Assembly: GCF_044003965.1 (NCBI RefSeq)
Contig: NZ_JBAWKC010000003.1
Location: 124,001-188,000, forward strand
DNA from: Yeosuana aquiaggeris
GTDB lineage: Bacteria; Bacteroidota; Bacteroidia; Flavobacteriales; Flavobacteriaceae
Length of the DNA: 64,000 nt
Direction: 5' to 3'
The notes beneath the pieces were generated by a model. It was given only the letters and a program-made list of their open reading frames with translations. It had not been told where the DNA came from and did not search any database. Shown here in pieces: positions 43,364-51,439 of the stretch (position 1 is its first letter; every line of letters starts with the position of its first letter). Both the position numbers and the translations under genes were made by a program.

Positions 43364-46291
43364 ATGGAGAAAAAATTTATAAGTCAAATAGATTTTACAA
43401 TAGATAATATTTCTGATGGGTTTGTGTCTCTAGACAATGATTGGTGTTATACGTTTATAAATAAAAAGGCTGGGGAGTTTTTAGGCAGAAAACCGAGTAG
43501 TTTAATTGGTAAAAATATTTGGACTGAATTTCCTGACGGCGTAGGTCTTCCTTTTTATCACGCCTATTATAAAGCTGCGGAAACTCAAGAAACACAATAT
43601 TTAAAAGATTATTATGAACCATTGGGCAGATGGTTTGATAATAGGATTTATCCATCAAAAGAAGGGTTGTCAATTTATTTTACAGACATTACAGAAAATA
43701 AAATAGCAAAAGACATCATCCTCCAAAAAGAGCGGGAATTAAATATTATTTATGAGACTTTAATTCAGCCTATATTCATCTTAAAAGTAGAAGAGACTAA
43801 TCAATTTAAATTTATTTCAGTAAACAATAGTTTTTTAAATATTTTAAATATCTCTGAAAAAGAAATAATTAATAAGTCTATAAATGATATTGTCCCTGAG
43901 CTTTCATTGAGTCTAGTATTAGGAAAATACAAGGATGCCATCCAAAGCAAAAAAACAATTCAATGGGAGGAAACCATCCCTTATAAAACAGGTGTTAAAA
44001 CAGCGATTATTACCATAAGTCCTTTATTAGATTCAAAAGAGAACTGCACACATTTGGTTGGTATAATTTATGATATTACGGAACGAAAAAAAGCTGAAGA
44101 GCAAATAGTGAAAAGTGAAAAATATTTAGAGAACATTATTAATAATATTGGCGATCCCATTTTTGTAAAAGATGATCAAAGCCATTTGTTGTTAGTAAAT
44201 GACGCTTTTTGTAAAATATTTAAACTTGAAAAAAAAGACATCATTGGTAAAACATTAGCCGAAAATGTAACGCCAGAAGAAAAAAGTATTTTTTTTAGTA
44301 TTGACAAGCAAGTAATCTCTACGGGTGTTGAGAATATTAATGAAGAGACACTTACCATTAATAATGAAGAAACAAAAATAATTTCCACTAAAAAGACAAG
44401 GTTTATTGATGATAATAATAACAAATATCTTATTGGAATAATTAGAGATATCACTTCACGTAAGCAGGCTGAATTATTATTACAGGAAAACGAAAAATCG
44501 TTATTAGAAGCTCAAAAAATCGCCAAAATTGGAAGTTATAACCTAAACTTAAAAACTCAAACTGCTACAACTTCAATTACTTTTAATGAAATTGTAGGAC
44601 TTGATGCAAATAGTGTGTTAACTTTTGATCTTTGGAGAACTATAACCCATCCAGAAGATATTCCTAACAATCAAAAAGTGCTTGAGAAGTGCATAAGAAC
44701 AGGTGAAAAATTTGATTTGGAATATAAAATTTTCACAAAAAATAAAAGAGAGTTAAAATGGATACATGGGTTAGGTGAAGTTATTTATTCAAACGGAGAG
44801 GCTATCAATTTTTTTGGTACTATTCAAGATATTACTGACCGTAAAAAAATTGAATTAGATTTAAAATATGCCAAAGACTTTTCTGAAGGCCTTATACTAA
44901 CAATGGCTGAAGGTTTAGCAATTGTTGATCTAAAAGGTATTTCTTTAGATGTAAATAAGGCCCTTTGTGATATGACTGGGTTTACCAAAGAAGAACTTTT
45001 AGGAATTAAAGCGCCATTTCCTTATTGGCCCTCTGAATCTTATGAAGAAATAAATTTAGCCTTTGAAAAAACCATAAAAGGAGAAGATAATCGGTTTCAT
45101 TTTAATTTTATGCGTAAAAATGGTGAAAGGTTTCCTGTGTCGCTTTGTGCAAAACCTCTTAAAGATAAAGATGATAATACAGTTGCTTTTTTTGCCACTG
45201 TGCAAGACTTAACAGAGCAAATTAAAGCTGAACATAAAATAATTCAGGCAAATCTAGAACTTTCAAATGCCAATATTGAGTTAAGTGCCTTAAGGAATCA
45301 GTTAGAACAAGAAAATATTTATCTCAGGAATGAACTTGATTTAGTATTTAACTATGAGGAAATGGTGTATGGAAGTGCGGAATTTAGTAATGTTCTTTCA
45401 GAGGTTGAAAAAGTGGCTTTAACAAGTGCAACAGTACTGTTGTTAGGCGAGTCTGGTACTGGTAAGGAATTATTGGCCAGAGCCGTTCATAAGATTAGTT
45501 TGCGCAGCAATAAACCTTTAATAAAGGTCAATTGCTCGGCTATACCTAGGGAACTCATAGAAAGTGAGTTGTTCGGTCATAAAAAAGGATCCTTTACAGG
45601 AGCGTCTAGTGATAAGATTGGAAAATTTGAATTAGCAGATGGAGGTACCTTATTTTTAGATGAGATAGGCGAACTTCCACTAGATATGCAGCCAAAAATT
45701 TTAAGATTTTTGCAAGAAGGCGAAATTGAAGTTGTGGGTGGTACAGGTACTCGAAAATTGGATGTACGAATTATTGCAGCAACTAACCGAAATCTTAAAG
45801 AGGCAATAGAAAAAAAACAATTTAGAGAAGATTTGTATTTCCGATTAAACGTTTTTCCCATTGTAATACCTCCATTAAGAGAACGGATTGATGATATTCC
45901 GCTGTTAGTTGAACATTTTGTAGATAAGTTTAATAAGGCGTATACAAAAAATATCAAGTATATTTCTGATGCCGCCATGGCTAAATTAAAAGCATATAAC
46001 TGGCCGGGTAATGTGAGAGAACTGGAAAATTTAATAGAAAGGGCTTCCATTTTATCAAATGATGAAACCTTAGTAATTCCAGGGTTTGAAACTGAACCCC
46101 AAAAGTCTAAACTTTCTATTAAAAAGACAAAAAACTTATCATTAGATGCTATTCAACGCAATCATATTGTCAGCGTATTAGAAAGGTGTGATTGGAAAAT
46201 CTCAGGACCTAATGGAGCTTCTATATTATTAGGTTTGAAACCTAGTACCCTGCGTGATAAGATGTCTAAATTAGGGATTAAAAAGCAGTAA
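43364..46291 (+). CDS. Multi-PAS sigma-54-dependent transcriptional activator
   Basis: A cytoplasmic enhancer-binding protein of 975 residues. Five PAS domains lie in tandem (about 5-115, 125-245, 250-370, 375-495, 505-625), several ending in the PAC motif DIT(E/D)RK. A coiled coil (625-660) leads to the AAA+ domain with Walker A GESGTGKE (about 695), the sigma-54 contact loop GSFTGA (about 742, a tolerated variant of GAFTGA), LFLDEIGELP and the R-finger region. A Fis-type helix-turn-helix (about 935-972) ends the protein. There is no receiver domain and no membrane helix, so it senses an internal signal directly. It may drive the sigma-54-like promoter at 46441. Confidence 0.92.
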   Translation: MEKKFISQIDFTIDNISDGFVSLDNDWCYTFINKKAGEFLGRKPSSLIGKNIWTEFPDGVGLPFYHAYYKAAETQETQYLKDYYEPLGRWFDNRIYPSKEGLSIYFTDITENKIAKDIILQKERELNIIYETLIQPIFILKVEETNQFKFISVNNSFLNILNISEKEIINKSINDIVPELSLSLVLGKYKDAIQSKKTIQWEETIPYKTGVKTAIITISPLLDSKENCTHLVGIIYDITERKKAEEQIVKSEKYLENIINNIGDPIFVKDDQSHLLLVNDAFCKIFKLEKKDIIGKTLAENVTPEEKSIFFSIDKQVISTGVENINEETLTINNEETKIISTKKTRFIDDNNNKYLIGIIRDITSRKQAELLLQENEKSLLEAQKIAKIGSYNLNLKTQTATTSITFNEIVGLDANSVLTFDLWRTITHPEDIPNNQKVLEKCIRTGEKFDLEYKIFTKNKRELKWIHGLGEVIYSNGEAINFFGTIQDITDRKKIELDLKYAKDFSEGLILTMAEGLAIVDLKGISLDVNKALCDMTGFTKEELLGIKAPFPYWPSESYEEINLAFEKTIKGEDNRFHFNFMRKNGERFPVSLCAKPLKDKDDNTVAFFATVQDLTEQIKAEHKIIQANLELSNANIELSALRNQLEQENIYLRNELDLVFNYEEMVYGSAEFSNVLSEVEKVALTSATVLLLGESGTGKELLARAVHKISLRSNKPLIKVNCSAIPRELIESELFGHKKGSFTGASSDKIGKFELADGGTLFLDEIGELPLDMQPKILRFLQEGEIEVVGGTGTRKLDVRIIAATNRNLKEAIEKKQFREDLYFRLNVFPIVIPPLRERIDDIPLLVEHFVDKFNKAYTKNIKYISDAAMAKLKAYNWPGNVRELENLIERASILSNDETLVIPGFETEPQKSKLSIKKTKNLSLDAIQRNHIVSVLERCDWKISGPNGASILLGLKPSTLRDKMSKLGIKKQ

Positions 46292-46293
46292 AA

Positions 46294-46315
46294 AAAACAC
46301 GGAATACCGTGTTTT
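46294..46315 (+). terminator. Hairpin after the sigma-54 activator gene
   Basis: AAAACACGG (46294-46302) and CCGTGTTTT (46307-46315) form a 9-bp stem with a 4-base loop and end in four T. It shares the CGGAATACCG core with a dyad 40 bases downstream, so it may double as a binding site. Confidence 0.55.
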
Positions 46316-46339
46316 AACTTTTAAGCGGTAAGGTTAATA

Positions 46340-46360
46340 ACGGTATACCGTGTATATTTG
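46340..46360 (+). promoter_or_regulatory. -7 element with upstream 12-base palindrome
   Basis: The perfect palindrome ACGGTATACCGT (46340-46351) is followed directly by TATATTTG (46353-46360), a perfect -7 element. A repressor on the palindrome would block this promoter. The likely target is the gene at 46479, 119 bases on. Confidence 0.45.
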
Positions 46361-46440
46361 TATCTCCATATTTATTTTATTAATTTTTAAAGTATTGATT
46401 ATCAATAAAATAAAATCATAATTTTTGATAATTTGACTTT

Positions 46441-46456
46441 TGGCACGTCAATTGAC
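46441..46456 (+). promoter_or_regulatory. Sigma-54-like promoter
   Basis: TTGGCACGTCAATTGAC resembles the -24/-12 consensus TTGGCACG-N4-TTGCA. GG (46442-46443) is followed after ten bases by GA, where GC is expected. It ends 22 bases before the ATG at 46479 and follows the sigma-54 activator gene. Confidence 0.5.
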
Positions 46457-46478
46457 ATTTGTTTTTTAAAATTTATTA

Positions 46479-46892
46479 ATGAACAACTTGATTGAGTTTA
46501 GTGGTATTAAATATTGGGCAGACCAAAATATAATTCCCTGTGAATTAAATGAACATTTTGATTTTCAATCTCAAAAGCGAGGTATTTCTAAATTTTTTGA
46601 TAATACCATTATGATACTTTCTAATGATAGATACCCGTCAATACATATTAATTTAAAAGAAGTTAGAAATTCTGATTCCATAAAGGGATTTAAGTTTTTT
46701 TATCAAAATTTATTAAATAATACCTCTGTTCTTTCAAAGACTTCTGTAGTTAGAACATTTGGATTACAGTCACTATTTATATTTTGTGATTTAGCTTTAA
46801 ATGATGTTGTTCTTAATAAAATTTATAGTAACATGGATATGGTCATTAATTATTGTAATGAAGGATTTATGATGTTTAATATGGCAAACTAA
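46479..46892 (+). CDS. STAS-like (DUF7793-type) protein, first of a tandem set
   Basis: A soluble protein of 137 residues. It aligns by eye with the product of the next gene: IKYWADQNIIPCEL against ASIWTDSSGILFCKF at the start, and a matching middle with a NN-S-L helix region. Members of this small family resemble SpoIIAA/STAS-like folds and are common in flavobacteria, but their role is unknown. It lies four bases before its paralogue and downstream of a possible sigma-54 promoter. Confidence 0.6.
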   Translation: MNNLIEFSGIKYWADQNIIPCELNEHFDFQSQKRGISKFFDNTIMILSNDRYPSIHINLKEVRNSDSIKGFKFFYQNLLNNTSVLSKTSVVRTFGLQSLFIFCDLALNDVVLNKIYSNMDMVINYCNEGFMMFNMAN

Positions 46893-46896
46893 AACT

Positions 46897-47307
46897 ATGG
46901 AAGGAATGATCATATATGAACATGCAAGCATTTGGACAGATAGTTCTGGAATTCTTTTCTGTAAGTTTAAAAGTTTAAATGCCAATAATAAATTAGATTA
47001 TCCAAAAGCAGAATTATGTATAGAGGCCATTTCTAAATTATCTAAGGGCATTTCTATGCCGTTACTCATTGATTTACGGGATACTAAAGGTACTTTTTCA
47101 ATTGCAGCAGCTCGATTTTTAGCACGAAGTTTCAATAACCTTTCATTAATCATTTCCGAAGCCTATGTTATCAATTCACTCTCAATAAATATATTAATTC
47201 GGTCCTACAAAAGATTATATGATACAAGTATTCCATATGCTGTTTTTAATACTATGGAAATGGCTGAAAGATATTGTTTAGAATTTAAAAATGACATGTC
47301 GAAATGA
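46897..47307 (+). CDS. STAS-like (DUF7793-type) protein, second of a tandem set
   Basis: A soluble protein of 136 residues. MPLLIDLRDTKGTFSIAAAR looks like a STAS/SpoIIAA-like core strand and helix. The end, PYAVFNTMEMAERYCLEF, is the usual final helix of the family. It is a paralogue of the preceding gene and overlaps the next short frame by four bases, so the three are probably translated together. Function unknown; a signalling or anchoring role is only a guess from the fold. Confidence 0.65.
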   Translation: MEGMIIYEHASIWTDSSGILFCKFKSLNANNKLDYPKAELCIEAISKLSKGISMPLLIDLRDTKGTFSIAAARFLARSFNNLSLIISEAYVINSLSINILIRSYKRLYDTSIPYAVFNTMEMAERYCLEFKNDMSK

Positions 47308-47471
47308 AGATGAATGTTATGTTGTTTGATAATTTTAAAATGGATTTGTTTATCAGTCAAGAGAATACTGAACAATTAGCCGTTAACAAAAGGATTAAAT
47401 CATTAAGAAGTACAAAAGATGCCATTGAATATTTGCACTATTCAAATGGCCAAATAGAAATTTTATATTAA
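47304..47471 (+). CDS. Short STAS-like C-terminal fragment, 55 residues
   Basis: This short frame starts with an ATG overlapping the stop of the upstream gene (ATGA) and encodes 55 residues. Its last part, SLRSTKDAIEYLHYSN, resembles the C-terminal helix of the two preceding paralogues (FNTMEMAERYCLEF). It looks like a third copy reduced to its end. It may be translated through coupling, or be a remnant. Confidence 0.45.
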   Translation: MKMNVMLFDNFKMDLFISQENTEQLAVNKRIKSLRSTKDAIEYLHYSNGQIEILY

Positions 47472-47501
47472 TAATTATTAAAAAATATTTAAAAATACCC
47501 T

Positions 47502-47629
47502 AATTCCACACATAAACCCGCAAATAAAGCTTTCATTCATTGTGTTTTTGAGAAAGTGATGCAATGAGCTCGAGGTTTTATTATTTTACACTTTATTAAT
47601 TAATAGCAATTTGGGTTTTGTGTGGAATT
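47502..47629. repeat. 128-bp element with inverted ends
   Basis: The left arm AATTCCACACATAAACCC (47502-47519) is the reverse complement of the right arm GGGTTTTGTGTGGAATT (47613-47629), apart from one extra T. The 93 bases between are AT-rich and noncoding. It resembles a MITE-like or REP-like element; no flanking duplication is obvious. Confidence 0.45.
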
Positions 47630-47699
47630 CTTTTAATCAAACATAAATTTATATTTAATCAATACCCAGTAATAATTTGTTTGCATTCTTAGTAATGTG

Positions 47700-47744
47700 A
47701 TTGATTTATATCATTGCCATAAGCTTAATAATCAGATAATTTTA
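47700..47744 (+). promoter_or_regulatory. Fnr-like box and -7 element, lipoprotein-ldhA promoter
   Basis: ATTGAT-TTAT-ATCATTGC (core 47702-47713), 23-base gap, TAATTTTA (47737-47744). Centre 57.5 bases before the start at 47765. Confidence 0.73.
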
Positions 47745-47764
47745 TTCAATTAAATTTAATTATC

Positions 47765-48403
47765 ATGAAAATATTATGGTATCTGTTAACAATGGTTTTA
47801 TTACTCAATTGTTCATCTACAAAATTAGTAGATAGTTGGGTTGATCAAGAATCTGTAAACTTTACGCCTAAAAAAGTATTGGTTTTAGGGATCACAGACA
47901 ATTTAACGGCAAGAAAGATATTTGAAGGAGAATTAACGAAAGAACTTCAAATTAGAAACATTAATGCCGTTGAAAGTTTTAATGTGTTTACGACCTCATT
48001 TATAAGCACCAAACAAACGGAAGATAATATTGAAAAAGAAGTTGAAAGACTTTCTGAAAATGGATTTGATGCTATTTTGATATCTACTGTGAAGGGTGTT
48101 AATCAAAAAACAGTTTATTCTGTAGATATGTATAGAACAGATTATTACTGGAGGCGTTTTGGCCGGTATTATTATTTCTATCAAGATGTCTATTTTGATC
48201 CTGGCTATTATGAAAATTATAATATTTACAATGTTGAGGCCTCCTTATTTGATTTAAAAAATCATGAAGATAAATCGTTGGTCTGGGTTGCTTCTTATAA
48301 TATCATTGATCCAAAATCAATTAATACAACAGTTAAAGAATATGTAAAGGCCATTATTGAAACTTTAGAAAAAGAGGCTATTATACCTTCCTTAATTAAA
48401 TAA
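47765..48403 (+). CDS. DUF4136-like lipoprotein
   Basis: A 212-residue lipoprotein (Cys16 in LLLNCSSTKL). It begins with STKLVDSWVDQ and has a strand pattern (KKVLVLGITDNLTARKIFEGEL) seen in DUF4136-type envelope lipoproteins. Residues about 120-160 are very rich in Tyr. It precedes ldhA by five bases, so the two form an operon; a functional link between them is not obvious. Confidence 0.65.
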   Translation: MKILWYLLTMVLLLNCSSTKLVDSWVDQESVNFTPKKVLVLGITDNLTARKIFEGELTKELQIRNINAVESFNVFTTSFISTKQTEDNIEKEVERLSENGFDAILISTVKGVNQKTVYSVDMYRTDYYWRRFGRYYYFYQDVYFDPGYYENYNIYNVEASLFDLKNHEDKSLVWVASYNIIDPKSINTTVKEYVKAIIETLEKEAIIPSLIK

Positions 48404-48408
48404 TAGAC

Positions 48409-49422
48409 ATGAAAGTACTTGTATACAGTGCAAAGGATTTTGAAATTCCTTATTTGGAAGATGCTAATAAAGGAAAGCATAAGTTAACTTTTATAAAGGA
48501 ATCTTTATCGTCAGAAACCGCCATGAAAGCGGTGGGCTTTCATGCTATTTCTGTGTTTTCAAATGATATTTTATCAAATACAGTTTTAGAAAAACTTAAG
48601 GATTTTGGCGTAAAATATATAACACTTAGATCAGTAGGGCATGACAACGTGAATCTTTTTACGGCCCAGACTTTAGGAATTAAAGTGGCTCATGTTCCTG
48701 CCTTTTCTCCCAATGCCATTGCAGAACACGCCGTAGCTATTTTACTGGCTTTAAACAGAAAATTGATACTGTCCAGTCAACGAGTCAAACAATTCAATTT
48801 TGATATCAATAATTTAATAGGTTTTGATTTAAAAAATAAAACAATAGGGATCCTTGGTACAGGTAAAATAGGCTCTGTAATGGCTAGAATCATGCATGGT
48901 TTTGGTTGTAAATTGCTAGGATTTGACATCAAAGAAAATAAAGAATTAATGGATGCTTATCAATTAGAATATGTTTCAATTAAGGAATTATGCAAAGCAG
49001 CAGATGTCATTTCAATTCATTTACCTTTAAATACAGAAACACACCATTTAATTGATAAAACATTATTTGAATTAATGAAACCCAATGTAATCATTGTTAA
49101 TACTGCCAGAGGGGCCATAATAAATACTAAGGATATGGTTGAGGCCCTAGTTAATGAACAAATTTCTGGGCTGGCAATAGATGTTTATGAGCATGAAAGA
49201 GATCTGTTCTTTAATGATTATTCTCAAGAAATCCCAAAGGATGATATGTTTATAAAATTAAATGCATTACCTAATGTCCTTATTACGGGACATCATGCTT
49301 TTTTAACAGAAGAAGCACTTACTAATATAGCCGATGCTACCATTTATAATTTAGATTGCTGGAGTGAGGATAAGGCAACTAAGAACGAACTTCATTTCAA
49401 ATCGCTAAAAACCATATTGTAA
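48409..49422 (+). CDS. ldhA: D-lactate dehydrogenase-type 2-hydroxyacid dehydrogenase
   Basis: A cytoplasmic NAD-dependent enzyme of 337 residues that reduces pyruvate to D-lactate, or a close 2-hydroxyacid reaction. The Rossmann motif is GILGTGKIGSVMARI (about 146-160). Catalytic Arg lies in NTARGAI, Glu in the SGLAIDVYEHE region and His in ITGHHAF. RSVGHDNVN is the substrate-loop signature of the D-Ldh subgroup. A fermentative enzyme under an Fnr-like promoter suggests expression under low oxygen. Confidence 0.9.
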   Translation: MKVLVYSAKDFEIPYLEDANKGKHKLTFIKESLSSETAMKAVGFHAISVFSNDILSNTVLEKLKDFGVKYITLRSVGHDNVNLFTAQTLGIKVAHVPAFSPNAIAEHAVAILLALNRKLILSSQRVKQFNFDINNLIGFDLKNKTIGILGTGKIGSVMARIMHGFGCKLLGFDIKENKELMDAYQLEYVSIKELCKAADVISIHLPLNTETHHLIDKTLFELMKPNVIIVNTARGAIINTKDMVEALVNEQISGLAIDVYEHERDLFFNDYSQEIPKDDMFIKLNALPNVLITGHHAFLTEEALTNIADATIYNLDCWSEDKATKNELHFKSLKTIL

Positions 49423-49438
49423 CTTATAAAATCTAACA

Positions 49439-49477
49439 ACGACCCTGTAAATCGCTGAATACACAGGGCCGTTTTTT
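49439..49477 (+). terminator. ldhA terminator
   Basis: ACGACCCTGT and ACAGGGCCGT (49439-49448, 49463-49472) pair with one mismatch around a 14-base loop, then a T run. It starts 17 bases after the ldhA stop. Confidence 0.85.
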
Positions 49478-49505
49478 AATGCCAATCATACTTTAATTAA
49501 TTATT

Positions 49506-49880
49506 TTATGTATTGACTTCATCTTTTGATTTTTTTTCAATTATTTTTTCAATAATGTCAGGGACTTTTTCAAATGCCGCGGCTAAACCATGAATTTTCC
49601 CTGTTGGAATAAAAGAAATTTCTTCACCTTTTGTTACCAGAAAACCTATTGGTTCAATTCCAATTCCGGCACCGGCACCAACTCCATGACCTTTTTGGGT
49701 TTTGGTTTTGGTTTCAATACCTTCACCTCCTCCAGATCCAAATCCCATACCTACCTTTATCACAGGTACACATTTAAATTGTCCGAGTTCAAATTGAGCG
49801 CCTATAACCGTTTCTGTTTTTGCTTCTGTTTTAATAAAGTCTGTCACTTTATTTAATAATTCTTCAAAATGTAAATCCAT
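49506..49880 (-). CDS. ytfJ: GerW/YtfJ family protein
   Basis: A protein of 124 residues. It has the family block TVIGAQFELGQFKCVPVIKV, then a long Gly-rich segment (VGMGFGSGGGEG and HGVGAGAGIGIEPIGFLV) and a C-terminal helix. The family was named from a Bacillus spore-germination protein but is widespread in non-sporulating bacteria, as here. It follows a YtfI-like membrane gene by 18 bases, the same pairing as in Bacillus. Confidence 0.9.
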   Translation of the reverse strand: MDLHFEELLNKVTDFIKTEAKTETVIGAQFELGQFKCVPVIKVGMGFGSGGGEGIETKTKTQKGHGVGAGAGIGIEPIGFLVTKGEEISFIPTGKIHGLAAAFEKVPDIIEKIIEKKSKDEVNT

Positions 49881-49898
49881 AATTCAAAAATTTAAATG

Positions 49899-50399
49899 TT
49901 AATAATATGATTTTAATATATTAATTGGTTTGTTCTCCAGTACTAAAATAAATTGATTCTGACCTTGAAAATTGATAAAGAAATTCCCGTGATTATAATT
50001 TAGAAATGCAAATAAGGGATATAATTTAGCGTTTAAAATACAATTTCCCGTATCAATATTAATAAGGCAGTTTTTTACTTTAAATGTTTTTATAACCCGT
50101 ATAATTTTGTTAAGAGGTATATGCTGTTTAGGTTTTTCTAATTTGTGTTGAATAGCCTTTTTATCTTTTTTAACAGTTTTGACTTTTAATGGATAGAAAT
50201 AGAAATTAAAAAATAATATTTTAAGTCTTAACCTAAAGATTTCTAGATCATGTTTTTCAAAACTGATTTTAAAAACCCCTTTAAACTGGAGATAATATTG
50301 ATTTGATGTTGTATCTATAAAAATTATAATTGGTAAGAATAAGAGTCCCAATATAAGAGATACAATTATGATGAGAAAAATGGGGATTACCATGTTCAA
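49899..50399 (-). CDS. YtfI-like membrane protein (DUF2953-like)
   Basis: A protein of 166 residues with an N-terminal membrane segment (about 4-28), then a soluble region with alternating strands (FEKHDLEIFRLRLKI) resembling DUF2953/YtfI. Similarity by sequence alone is modest; the main support is its position directly upstream of ytfJ, matching the ytfI-ytfJ pair of Bacillus. A second Met at 50393 fits better with the predicted transcript start near 50403. Confidence 0.6.
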   Translation of the reverse strand: MNMVIPIFLIIIVSLILGLLFLPIIIFIDTTSNQYYLQFKGVFKISFEKHDLEIFRLRLKILFFNFYFYPLKVKTVKKDKKAIQHKLEKPKQHIPLNKIIRVIKTFKVKNCLINIDTGNCILNAKLYPLFAFLNYNHGNFFINFQGQNQFILVLENKPINILKSYY

Positions 50400-50408
50400 A
50401 TTTTATGT

Positions 50409-50453
50409 TAAAATAGCTGTTAGCATTTATATAAAGCAATGATATCCATCAAC
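50409..50453 (-). promoter_or_regulatory. Fnr-like box and weak -7 element, ytfI-ytfJ promoter
   Basis: GTTGAT-GGAT-ATCATTGC (minus strand; core 50451-50440). At the fixed 23-base distance stands CTATTTTA, a poorer -7 match than elsewhere. Centre 46.5 bases before the upstream start, or 52.5 before the Met at 50393. Confidence 0.58.
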
Positions 50454-50473
50454 CTCATGTTAAATTTTTATCA

Positions 50474-51439
50474 TTACAGATTTTTCCTATAGTTATAAAT
50501 ATCTTTTAAAACAATCTTTTCACCCAACGAATCTTTAATATTTAAATCATATCTTATAGTGATTTTTGTACCTATAGGTGCATAATAATAAATAACCCAG
50601 GCATCTGTTTCTTTTGTGCCAATACAACCGTTAGAATAGGCTTTCTCAAGAGTTATGGGATTAGTAGTAGGATGAATTAATTGACCGTTTCTAATTCCGT
50701 TAATTTCAGTTTCTAAAAATGGTATTTGAGGCAAGGCGGTTATTTTATGATCATCTCTTCTGGTAACAAAATATTGACGACCATTAACAGGGTTATAATA
50801 GTCAGGATTCCTAACATGATTTATAATGTAACCACTCCCTGTTTTAGTTTTTAAATCTGTGATCCTATCAGCCATTTTTAAATATTTCCATTCCGGACGG
50901 CCTACTCTAATCGGGAATTTATATAATTCAGTTGAATCTTCAATAATACGAAGCTTATACTCCGGAATATTTATATCTATATAGGTTTTTTCAAAAGCCT
51001 TAAGTATTTCCTTTGCTTTTATTGAATCTGGAAAAACTATTAAGTCACCTTTTCTAAACACGATCATTTTTTTTTGATCATATACAAATGAATCATTTGC
51101 TTTCAAAATGTAATAATCTGTATTTTTTAAATTTTCAATGATCCATGGGTTGGCTCTAACCAAAAGGTGTTCGGTTAATTTATAAGATGTTCGAGCATGA
51201 TATGCGGTAACAATGGAGTCTAAAAATTCAAAATAGTTCTCTATTGTTACTGGCTTTCCAACAACAACAGAATTCAATTCAATGGTCTTATCAAATATTT
51301 TATTGTTTTGAATATTAGATGATAAAAGGAAATCTTGGTGATTTCCCTTGTAGTTAAATTTGATAAAAACTAACAAGATCATGATCAAAATTACTGAGGG
51401 AATTGATTTTGAAAACATCTTGTTAGTTTTTGTGATCAA
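50474..51439 (-). CDS. L,D-transpeptidase (YkuD domain)
   Basis: An envelope enzyme of 321 residues that would form 3-3 cross-links in peptidoglycan or attach proteins to it. N-terminal membrane anchor about 12-28. The YkuD domain (about 160-310) has catalytic Cys272 in SNGCIGT and the upstream His in LIHPTTNP. The usual HGT/SHGC spelling is altered, with NGC instead of HGC, but the Cys is kept. It overlaps the peroxiredoxin stop by four bases (ATGA), last in a three-gene operon. Confidence 0.87.
   Translation of the reverse strand: MITKTNKMFSKSIPSVILIMILLVFIKFNYKGNHQDFLLSSNIQNNKIFDKTIELNSVVVGKPVTIENYFEFLDSIVTAYHARTSYKLTEHLLVRANPWIIENLKNTDYYILKANDSFVYDQKKMIVFRKGDLIVFPDSIKAKEILKAFEKTYIDINIPEYKLRIIEDSTELYKFPIRVGRPEWKYLKMADRITDLKTKTGSGYIINHVRNPDYYNPVNGRQYFVTRRDDHKITALPQIPFLETEINGIRNGQLIHPTTNPITLEKAYSNGCIGTKETDAWVIYYYAPIGTKITIRYDLNIKDSLGEKIVLKDIYNYRKNL

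Noticed and set aside
46394..46404. TTGATTATCAA near the STAS-like gene
   Set aside because: The half sites are one base apart, not four, so it does not fit the Fnr-like geometry.
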